A DNA stretch of 64,000 bases from Nocardia neocaledoniensis (GTDB lineage: Bacteria > Actinomycetota > Actinomycetes > Mycobacteriales > Mycobacteriaceae): the NCBI RefSeq assembly GCF_003182135.1, contig NZ_QGTL01000010.1, positions 1-64,000 of the forward strand, read 5' to 3'. Numbering within the stretch: the first letter of the stretch is position 1; each line of letters opens with the position of its first letter. The notes beneath the pieces were generated by a model. The model was not told the origin of the DNA. It did no database searches and was given only the letters and a program-made list of their open reading frames with translations. Positions 57,972 through 64,000 of this stretch are shown here, one piece after another. A program made the translations under genes and the position numbers.

Positions 57972-59281
57972 CGGTCTACTCCGCCCATGACGGGGTCGAT
58001 GCTGGCGACCGAGGCGATGACGTCGGCGACCATGCCGCCCTCGCACATCGCGGCCACCGCCTGCAGGTTGGTGAACGAGGGATCGCGGTAGTGCACCCGG
58101 TACGGGCGCGTGCTGCCGTCGCTGACCATGTGCACGCCGAGCTCGCCGCGCGGGGACTCCACGGCCGCGTACACCTGGCCCGCGGGGACCCGGATGCCCT
58201 CGGTGACGATCTTGAAGTGGTGGATCAGCGATTCCATGGAGGTGCCCATGATCTTGCCGATGTGCTGAGGGGAGTTGCCCAGCCCGTCGGGGCCGAGCTG
58301 CAGGTCGGCGGGCCAGGCGATCTTCTTGTCGTCGATCATCACCGGCCCGGGACGCAGCCGGTCCAGGCACTGCTCGACGATCTTGAGCGACTCCCGCATC
58401 TCCGCCACGCGAATGAGGTAGCGGCCGTAGCAGTCACAGCCGGTGGTCGTCGGGATGTCGAATTCGTAGTTCTCGTAGCCGCAGTAGGGTGCGGCCTTGC
58501 GCAGATCGTGGGGCAATCCGGTGGCGCGCAGGACCGGACCGGTGATGCCGAGCGCCATGCAGCCGGTGAGGTCGAGGTAGCCGATGTCCTGGGTGCGCTT
58601 CTTCCAGATCGGGTTGGCGGTGAGCAGGTGTTCCATGTCGCGCAACCGGCCCGGCATGATGTCGAGCAGTTCACGGACCTTGGTGACGCCGTCGTCGGGG
58701 AGGTCCTGGGCGAGGCCGCCCGGACGGATGAAGGCGTGGTTCATCCGCAGTCCCGTGATGGTCTCGAACACGTCGAGAATGAGTTCGCGTTCGCGGAAAC
58801 CGAACAGCATCGGGGTGAGCGCGCCCAGTTCCATGCCGCCGGTGGCCAGCGCGACCAGGTGCGAGGAGATGCGGTTGAGCTCCATCAGCATCACCCGCAC
58901 CACCGTGGCGCGTTCGGGGATCTGCTCGGTGATGTCGAGCAGTTTCTCCACGCCGAGGCAGTAGGCGGTCTCGTTGAAGAAGGGGGACAGGTAGTCCATC
59001 CGGGTCACGAAGGTGACGCCCTGGGTCCAGGTGCGGAACTCCAGGTTCTTCTCGATGCCGGTGTGCAGGTAGCCGATGCCGCAGCGGGCCTCGGTGACGG
59101 TCTCGCCCTCGATCTCGAGGATCAGGCGCAGCACGCCGTGGGTGGACGGGTGCTGCGGGCCCATGTTGACGACGATGCGTTCCTCGGCGCCGCCCTCGAT
59201 CACCTCGCTGACCTGGTCCCAGTCCTGGCCCGCCACGGTGACGACCTGGGGTTCGTCGCGGCGGAAATCGGTGTCGGTCAT
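57968..59281 (-). CDS. nuoD: NADH-quinone oxidoreductase subunit D
   Basis: A 437-residue subunit forming the quinone pocket with NuoB. NMGPQHPSTHGVLRLILEIEGE contains the quinone-binding His, and YLHTGIEKNLEFRTW follows. The C-terminus SIDPVMGGVDR is the conserved end. Start ATG shares one base with the nuoC stop (TGATG). Confidence 0.96.
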   Translation of the reverse strand: MTDTDFRRDEPQVVTVAGQDWDQVSEVIEGGAEERIVVNMGPQHPSTHGVLRLILEIEGETVTEARCGIGYLHTGIEKNLEFRTWTQGVTFVTRMDYLSPFFNETAYCLGVEKLLDITEQIPERATVVRVMLMELNRISSHLVALATGGMELGALTPMLFGFRERELILDVFETITGLRMNHAFIRPGGLAQDLPDDGVTKVRELLDIMPGRLRDMEHLLTANPIWKKRTQDIGYLDLTGCMALGITGPVLRATGLPHDLRKAAPYCGYENYEFDIPTTTGCDCYGRYLIRVAEMRESLKIVEQCLDRLRPGPVMIDDKKIAWPADLQLGPDGLGNSPQHIGKIMGTSMESLIHHFKIVTEGIRVPAGQVYAAVESPRGELGVHMVSDGSTRPYRVHYRDPSFTNLQAVAAMCEGGMVADVIASVASIDPVMGGVDR

Positions 59282-60036
59282 CAGCTGTAGGCCCTCCGCT
59301 CGTCGGGCGGCGGTATCCGCGCGCCCTTGTACTCCACCGGGATCCCGCCGAGCGGGTAGTCCTTGCGCTGCGGGTGGCCGCGCCAGTCGTCGGGCATGGT
59401 GATGCGGGTGAGCGAGGGATGCCCGTCGAAGAGGATGCCGAAGAAGTCGTAGGTCTCGCGCTCGTGCCAGTCGGTGGTCGGGTAGACCGCGAACAGCGAC
59501 GGGATGTGCGGATCGGCATCGGGCGCCGACACTTCCAGCCGGATGCGTCTGGTGTGGGTGATCGACATGAGGTGATACACCGCGTGCAGTTCGCGGCCCT
59601 GTTCATCGGGGTAGTGCACGCCGTTCACGCCGAGGCACAGTTCGAACCGCAGCGAGGAGTCGTCGCGCAGCGCGCTCGCCACCTCGACGAGGTGTTCGCG
59701 CCGCACGTGCAGGGTGATCTCGTCGCGGAAGACGACGATCCGCTCGATCACGGTGTCGAAGGCGATGACCCGGTGGGTGAGGGCGGCGCGCAGGGTGCCG
59801 ACGAAGCCGTCGAACCAGCCGCCGTAGGGCGGCGGCGTGCCCGCCGGCAGGGCGACGGGGGTGACCAGGCCGCCGTAGCCGGAGGTGTCGCCGGTGCCGG
59901 TGACGCCGAACATGCCGCGCCGGGTGCCGATCACCTCCTCCTCGGGCGGTGCAGGTGGCTTCGCCGGGGTGGGCGTCTCGTCCGGAATGTCTTGTCCGGC
60001 GGGGCTGTCGGCGTTGTCGGGTGCGTCGAACGTCAT
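59281..60036 (-). CDS. nuoC: NADH-quinone oxidoreductase subunit C
   Basis: A 251-residue subunit of the peripheral arm. The signature ERETYDFFGILFDGHPSLTRITMPDDWRGHPQRKDYPLGG is clear. The first 60 residues are Pro/Glu-rich and likely disordered, as in mycobacterial NuoC. ATGA overlap with nuoB. Confidence 0.95.
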   Translation of the reverse strand: MTFDAPDNADSPAGQDIPDETPTPAKPPAPPEEEVIGTRRGMFGVTGTGDTSGYGGLVTPVALPAGTPPPYGGWFDGFVGTLRAALTHRVIAFDTVIERIVVFRDEITLHVRREHLVEVASALRDDSSLRFELCLGVNGVHYPDEQGRELHAVYHLMSITHTRRIRLEVSAPDADPHIPSLFAVYPTTDWHERETYDFFGILFDGHPSLTRITMPDDWRGHPQRKDYPLGGIPVEYKGARIPPPDERRAYS

Positions 60037-60587
60037 CGCAGCAAGCCCTCCATCCGGATGGTCGGGGTGCTGGCGAGGGCGGCCTGTTCGGCGGCGCGGA
60101 TCGCCTCCTCACGGTTGACGCCCATCGGCATCTCGGCGATCTTGGCGTGCAGCGCGAGGATCGCGTTGAGCAGCATCTCCGGCCGCGGCGGGCAGCCGGG
60201 CAGATAGATGTCGACCGGGACGACGTGGTCGACGCCCTGCACGATCGCGTAGTTGTTGAACATGCCGCCCGAGGACGCGCAGACACCCATGGCCAGCACC
60301 CATTTCGGTTCGGTCATCTGGTCGTAGACCTGGCGCAGCACCGGGGCCATCTTCTGGCTCACGCGGCCTGCCACGATCATCAGGTCGGCCTGGCGCGGGG
60401 AGGCGCGGAAGGCCTCCATGCCGAAGCGGGCGATGTCGAATCGCCCTGCGCCGGTGGCCATCATCTCGATCGCGCAACAGGCCAGCCCGAACGTCGCGGG
60501 CCACAGTGAGCCCTTGCGCAGATAGCCGGCGAAATCCTCGACCGTGCTCAGCAGGAACCCGCTGGGCAGCTTCTCTTCGAGACCCAT
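60033..60587 (-). CDS. nuoB: NADH-quinone oxidoreductase subunit B
   Basis: A 184-residue subunit carrying cluster N2. Ligands: adjacent Cys in GLACCAIEMM, one in MGVCASSGG and one in YLPGCPPRPE. This cluster passes electrons to menaquinone. ATG 60587 (MGLEEKLPSGFLLS) matches mycobacterial NuoB; upstream codons would overlap nuoA. Confidence 0.96.
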   Translation of the reverse strand: MGLEEKLPSGFLLSTVEDFAGYLRKGSLWPATFGLACCAIEMMATGAGRFDIARFGMEAFRASPRQADLMIVAGRVSQKMAPVLRQVYDQMTEPKWVLAMGVCASSGGMFNNYAIVQGVDHVVPVDIYLPGCPPRPEMLLNAILALHAKIAEMPMGVNREEAIRAAEQAALASTPTIRMEGLLR

Positions 60588-60597
60588 TATTTCCCAC

Positions 60598-60978
60598 TCA
60601 TTCCCAGCTGAGGCCGCCGCGCCGCCATTCGTAGGCGTAGGCGACCGACACATTGACGATGAACAGCGCCATCGCGGCGAGCCCGAAGAGGCCGAGTGCG
60701 TCGAAGTGCACAGCCCACGGGTAGAGGAACACGATCTCGATGTCGAAGATGATGAACAGCATCGCCGTGAGGTAGTACTTCACCGGAAAGCGTTGTCCCC
60801 CGGTGTTTCCCGGGCCACCTGCGACGGCGTGCGGTGTCGGCTCGATACCGCATTCGTAGGGTTCCAACTTGGCCCGGTTGTTGCGCTTCGGGCCGACGAG
60901 CGCCGCCATGATGACGGAGAACACCGCGAACGCCGCGGCGATGGCGCCGAGTACGAGTGCGGGCACCTCGATGTTCAC
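60598..60978 (-). CDS. nuoA: NADH-quinone oxidoreductase subunit A
   Basis: A 126-residue membrane subunit with three helices. NNRAKLEPYECGIEP is the conserved loop with Cys near the quinone site, and FIIFDIEIVFLYPWAV contains the acidic residues of the proton path. First gene of the operon; GTG 60978 follows GGAGGGG. Confidence 0.95.
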   Translation of the reverse strand: MNIEVPALVLGAIAAAFAVFSVIMAALVGPKRNNRAKLEPYECGIEPTPHAVAGGPGNTGGQRFPVKYYLTAMLFIIFDIEIVFLYPWAVHFDALGLFGLAAMALFIVNVSVAYAYEWRRGGLSWE

Positions 60979-61115
60979 GACTGCACTTCCCCTCCTCGCT
61001 GGAGCAGGTCGAGCCGTGTGGCCCGGCCGCGGACGGCAGCTTTCGGCGAGACGGGCCGACGACGTTGTCCGCCTGGTAACGGGGCTCGCGCAAGGCTGTG
61101 CGGCGATGACGGAGC

Positions 61116-61153
61116 GTTATATCTGAACCCGCGCTCGTGTGAGCTAGAGCACA
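61116..61153 (-). promoter_or_regulatory. nuo promoter with CRP/GlxR-like site
   Basis: On the minus strand CTCACA (61143-61138), a 16-base spacer and TATAAC (61121-61116) form a promoter, predicting a leader of about 130 bases. TGTGAGCTAGAGCACA (61138-61153) matches the CRP-family consensus TGTGA-N6-TCACA at all but one position and overlaps the -35 box. The rest of 60979-61352 has no gene. Confidence 0.65.
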
Positions 61154-61268
61154 GACTACCGCCGTCGGCGGGGTCCGCCGCGCGTTTCCGGGACCGGGTT
61201 TGATCGATTTCGGTACGACGATTCATGAGCGATCCGGTGGTAATCCGGATTCCGCGCACGACGGGAAA

Positions 61269-61287
61269 CCACTGGTGTCACCAGTGG
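61269..61287. repeat. Perfect 19-base palindrome
   Basis: CCACTGGTG (61269-61277) and CACCAGTGG (61279-61287) are exact inverted arms around a single T. It lies 65 bases after the response regulator stop and upstream of the nuo promoter, so it could be a terminator or an operator. Confidence 0.6.
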
Positions 61288-61352
61288 CGATGGACAGAGA
61301 TGAGCGTCTCGGGACTATCCGAGGGGGTGGGACGATGCCGCGACGGCGTGGA

Positions 61353-61754
61353 TCAGCGCGCGTGCAGGATGCCGGCGACCGCGTTGGTGAGCTGCATGGG
61401 GTCGATCGGGTGCGAGACGGCCGCCTCGGCGCGCGACCAGTTCGCGAGCCAGGCGTCGTCGGGCCTGCCGGTCAGCACGACCAGCGGCGGGCACTCGTCG
61501 ATCTCGTCCTTGAGCTGCTTGGCGATGCCGAGGCCGCCTGCGGGCGCGGACTCGCCGTCGAGGATCGCGAGGTCGATCCCGCCCGCGTCCATCTGCTCGA
61601 TGACGACGGGCGCCGTGGCGACCTCGAAGAAATCGAGTTCAGGCAGATCCGCGCGCGGCTCACGGCCCAGCGCCAGGATCACCTGTTGCCTGGTGTCGGC
61701 ATCGTTGCTGTAGACCAGCACACGCAGCGGGGTGGAGCCCATCGATTCGGCCAC
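61353..61754 (-). CDS. Response regulator receiver-like protein, Rv3143-like
   Basis: A 133-residue single-domain receiver protein. LRVLVYSNDADTRQQVILALG is strand/helix 1 with the acidic pocket, IDLAILDGESAPAGGLGIAKQL contains the expected phospho-acceptor Asp, and LVVLTGRPDDAWL holds the conserved Thr. It has no output domain. It closely resembles mycobacterial Rv3143, which also lies directly upstream of nuo, so a link to complex I control is plausible. I choose GTG 61754: TACGAT (61766-61761) lies exactly six bases upstream, and the length then matches Rv3143. ATG 61742 is the alternative. No histidine kinase is near. Confidence 0.82.
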   Translation of the reverse strand: MAESMGSTPLRVLVYSNDADTRQQVILALGREPRADLPELDFFEVATAPVVIEQMDAGGIDLAILDGESAPAGGLGIAKQLKDEIDECPPLVVLTGRPDDAWLANWSRAEAAVSHPIDPMQLTNAVAGILHAR

Positions 61755-61899
61755 GTTCGGATCGTACGTCCGCGCGGGCGCCGAGCGTGGCAGGTTCGCC
61801 GGATCGGTGGGTTGGCCTGCGAGCCAAGGAACTCCGGCGGACCGTGTCGACGAGCTGCCGGCCGCCGGCAGGTCTACTAGGGCGGTCACTGCCGAGTCC

Positions 61900-62253
61900 T
61901 CACGGATCGGTCGCGGCGATGATGGAGTCCAGCGCGTGCCGCGCGTGGGCGAGGTCGTCGATGGCGGCGGAGATCCTGGCTCGTTCGCGACGCAGATCGG
62001 CGAGCAGGTCCGGGCACGCCGCGGCGAGTCCCGTTCCGGTATCGATCGTGCACGGCAGGACGCGCGCGATGGTGGCGGTCGGCAGGCCGGCGCTCAGCAA
62101 CGCCCGGATCCGGTGGACGCGCTCGACATCGGTGTCGCTGTAGTTCCGATAACCGCTGGGCTCGCGCAGGGGTGTCAGCAGCCCCTGCTCCTCGTAATAG
62201 CGCAGCAGCCGTTGGCTCACCGACGTTCTCGCCGACAGTTCACTGATGCGCAT
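61900..62253 (-). CDS. MerR family transcriptional regulator
   Basis: A 117-residue MerR protein. The HTH is MRISELSARTSVSQRLLRYYEEQGLLTPLREPSGYRNYSDTDVERVHRIR, followed by a dimerisation helix and a short tail with C69 and C80, which might bind metal or sense redox but do not match a known metal loop. It is divergent from an imine reductase-like gene whose promoter has the long spacer and central dyad of MerR-activated promoters. Confidence 0.88.
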   Translation of the reverse strand: MRISELSARTSVSQRLLRYYEEQGLLTPLREPSGYRNYSDTDVERVHRIRALLSAGLPTATIARVLPCTIDTGTGLAAACPDLLADLRRERARISAAIDDLAHARHALDSIIAATDP

Positions 62254-62267
62254 CGCGGTCCTCGCCC

Positions 62268-62299
62268 TTGACTCTCACATTGATGTGAGGGTTTAGCGT
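62268..62299 (+). promoter_or_regulatory. MerR-type activated promoter of the imine reductase-like gene
   Basis: TTGACT (62268-62273) and TAGCGT (62294-62299) are separated by 20 bases, longer than the normal 17. The spacer holds the dyad CTCACATTGATGTGAG (62274-62289), with perfect 7-bp arms. This is the canonical layout in which MerR untwists DNA to activate transcription. Confidence 0.75.
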
Positions 62300-62358
62300 A
62301 CCCGCACCTGAGCCGTCGACCCCGGTGGTCGAGCGGCGGAGCGGAGAGAAGGACAGCG

Positions 62359-63240
62359 ATGAACGGACCCGCGGGAACCTCGGTGGTGGTGATCGGATCC
62401 GGTGTGCGGGCAGCGGCATTGGCCGACGCCCTCGCGCAGCGGAACAGTGTCAGCAGGTGGGGTGAGGAACCGGATTCGGGCAACGGATCGCGCACGGCGG
62501 CGGAAGGCGCGGAGCTGATGATCGTGTGCGTCGAGGACTACGAGGCCGCGGTGCGAATCCTCGGACGCGCGGAACCGTACCTCGGCTCCGGCGACCTGGT
62601 GAACGTGACCTCCGGCACCGAAGCACAGGCTCGTCGGCTGGCCGCGTGGGTGGACTCGCGCGGCGGACGGTACCTCGACGGCGCGTTGATGGCGCACCCC
62701 GAACACGTGGGCAAGCCCGAGACGATGCTGGTGTACAGCGGATCGCACGAGGTGTTCACCCGCCACGAACGACTGCTCGGGCAACTCGGTGGGGCCACCT
62801 ATCTGGGACCCGATCCGGGCACGGCAGCGCTCTACGACGTGGCCATGCTGAACTTCGCCTGGGCGACGCTGACCGGATACCTCTACAGCGCGGCACTGCT
62901 GCGGACCGCCGGAGTGCGCGCCACCGGTACGGCTCCGCTGCTGACGCACTGGATGTCGGCCACGATCACCTCGGTCGTCACCGACTATGCCGAGCAGATC
63001 GACAACGGCCGCTATCCCGGCGACGGGGAATGGCTCGAACTCGACGCACCACTGATGGACCACCTCGTCGAGGCCGCCGAGGAACGCGGCATCGACACCG
63101 AGCTCCCGCGCCTGATCAGGGCACTCACACACCGGGGCATCGCCGCCGGCCACGGCGCGGACAGCTTCGCCGGCCTGATCGACGTCATCGCGACGTCCCC
63201 TCGCCCGGACGGCGATCCGCACGACCGGGAGCCAGGGTGA
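62359..63240 (+). CDS. NAD(P)-binding protein, imine reductase-like
   Basis: A 293-residue protein with an N-terminal Rossmann domain (TSVVVIGSGVRAAALADAL) and a helical C-terminal domain. VNVTSGTEAQARRLAAWVDSRGGRYLDGALMAHPEHVGKPE is the typical imine reductase/beta-hydroxyacid dehydrogenase segment, and MLNFAWATLTGYLYSAALL matches the dimerisation helix. In imine reductases an Asp or Tyr sits at the catalytic position; here Y165-type assignment is uncertain. The family reduces cyclic imines with NADPH. AGAAGGA precedes ATG 62359. The divergent MerR is the probable activator. Confidence 0.8.
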   Translation: MNGPAGTSVVVIGSGVRAAALADALAQRNSVSRWGEEPDSGNGSRTAAEGAELMIVCVEDYEAAVRILGRAEPYLGSGDLVNVTSGTEAQARRLAAWVDSRGGRYLDGALMAHPEHVGKPETMLVYSGSHEVFTRHERLLGQLGGATYLGPDPGTAALYDVAMLNFAWATLTGYLYSAALLRTAGVRATGTAPLLTHWMSATITSVVTDYAEQIDNGRYPGDGEWLELDAPLMDHLVEAAEERGIDTELPRLIRALTHRGIAAGHGADSFAGLIDVIATSPRPDGDPHDREPG

Positions 63241-63263
63241 TCCCGCAGCGCTGGACCACGTCG

Positions 63264-64000
63264 TCAGGGGCCGATGGCGGCGTGGAAGGCGTCCGTGCCG
63301 GTTTCGAGCGGGTCGATGAGGTGGGCGAGGAACAGGCGGGTGGCCGGGGTGGGGGTGGGGGTGGTGACGGCGTGCCAGGCGCGGTCGAGGGGTGTGCCGG
63401 GGACATCGAGGGTGCGTAGGGCCCCCGAGTCGAGGTGTTCGCCGACCGCGTCGGAGTGGATGAGGGTGATGCCGAGGCCCTCGCGGGCCGCGGCGATGAC
63501 CGCGCCGTGGGAACCGAGCGTGAGGGTGGGCGGGTCGATCTGGAGCCGGTCGATGAGCGCGAGGGTGGCCTCCCTGGTGCCCGAGCCGTTGCCGCGCAGT
63601 AGCCAGGTGGTGTGGCGCGGATCGTGCGCGTCGTGGGTGCCGACCACGACGAGGGTGCTCGGGCGACGGGCCTGGATCACCAGATTGGCCTCGTGCGGCG
63701 GGCGGCCCGCGATCACGAGATCGGTCTCATGATGCTGTAGTTCGAGGAACAGCACGTCGCGCGGCTGGATCGACAGGCTCAGCTCCACGTCGGGGTACCG
63801 CAGCCGGAACGAGGCCAGGGGCCGCAGCACCACCGATTCCCCCGCGGTGGCGACCACGCCGATCCGCAGCCTGCCCGCCTCGGCCTGGCGGACCGCGGCG
63901 TGCGCCTCCTTCATGAGACCGAGGATCCCCCGGCAGTATTCGGCGTAGACCCGGCCCGCCTCGGTCAGCGCGATCCCGCGCCCCGATCGGGTGATCAACT
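63264..64000 (-). CDS. LysR family transcriptional regulator, N-terminus outside window
   Basis: The right edge cuts the gene within the HTH domain, leaving about 245 residues. The first residues, ITRSGRGIALTEAGRVYAEY, are the end of the LysR winged helix (R-G-x-x-L-T-x-A-G). The rest is the periplasmic-binding-like effector domain: RLRIGVVATAGESVVLRPLASF, TDLVIAGRPP and AAREGLGITLIHSDAV. It resembles CbbR/CysB-type regulators. Effector and targets are unknown. It converges with the imine reductase-like gene. Confidence 0.88.
   Translation of the reverse strand, partial: LITRSGRGIALTEAGRVYAEYCRGILGLMKEAHAAVRQAEAGRLRIGVVATAGESVVLRPLASFRLRYPDVELSLSIQPRDVLFLELQHHETDLVIAGRPPHEANLVIQARRPSTLVVVGTHDAHDPRHTTWLLRGNGSGTREATLALIDRLQIDPPTLTLGSHGAVIAAAREGLGITLIHSDAVGEHLDSGALRTLDVPGTPLDRAWHAVTTPTPTPATRLFLAHLIDPLETGTDAFHAAIGP

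Noticed and set aside
1..64000. tRNA, rRNA, riboswitch or replication origin
   Set aside because: No conserved RNA signatures, DnaA-box clusters or replication genes were recognised by eye; a covariance-model search would be needed to exclude small RNAs.

Overview
The window is high-GC actinobacterial chromosome, most likely Nocardia or a close mycolic-acid relative. Supporting signs are a close match to the Nocardia farcinica type of rifampicin monooxygenase, an Eis-type acetyltransferase, a ChoD-type GMC oxidoreductase, F420/deazaflavin enzyme families, and a complete NADH dehydrogenase operon with an Rv3143-like response regulator beside its promoter, as in mycobacteria. No rRNA, tRNA, insertion sequence or CRISPR array was seen.

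Layout. 1-11.3 kb: the end of a crotonase gene, a divergent NAD-dependent DNA ligase, a ChoD-like oxidoreductase divergent from a MerR regulator, TetR regulators, an LUD protein, an AurF-like diiron oxygenase and a secreted GH1 glycosidase. 12-13.6 kb: an isolated tyrosine recombinase with a small upstream ORF. 13.6-24.6 kb: regulator-enzyme pairs (HxlR/acyl-CoA dehydrogenase, MerR/SulP, CGNR protein/epoxide hydrolase), a rifampicin monooxygenase homologue, two APH-like kinases and one frameshifted gene. 24.6-36.8 kb: a small secreted protein, a Cys/His-rich coiled-coil protein, an S8 protease, an F420 oxidoreductase/SDR pair, Eis, a short UvrA-like ATPase, an HdeD-like membrane protein, and a membrane-anchored binding protein with a three-helix-bundle N-terminus. 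36.8-44.1 kb: paralogous alpha/beta hydrolases, TetR regulators, a thioesterase/molybdoenzyme pair and a PhyH dioxygenase. 44.1-61.8 kb: the nuoA-N operon on the minus strand, extended downstream by a methyltransferase and a vWA lipoprotein. 62-64 kb: a MerR/imine-reductase-like pair and a truncated LysR gene.

Three points stand out. First, nuoH and nuoI form one uninterrupted 583-codon frame, predicting a NuoHI fusion of a membrane and a peripheral-arm subunit of complex I. Second, many local regulators face an enzyme gene across an intergenic region with a readable palindromic or tandem operator (HxlR, CGNR, MerR and TetR cases). Third, at least nine genes share TANNNT-N6-RTG, a -10 hexamer six bases before the start codon, indicating leaderless transcripts; this also fixes several start sites.

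The nuo operon feeds NADH electrons to menaquinone. Its promoter region carries a near-consensus CRP/GlxR site. Most other genes look like peripheral oxidative, lipid or xenobiotic metabolism under local control.
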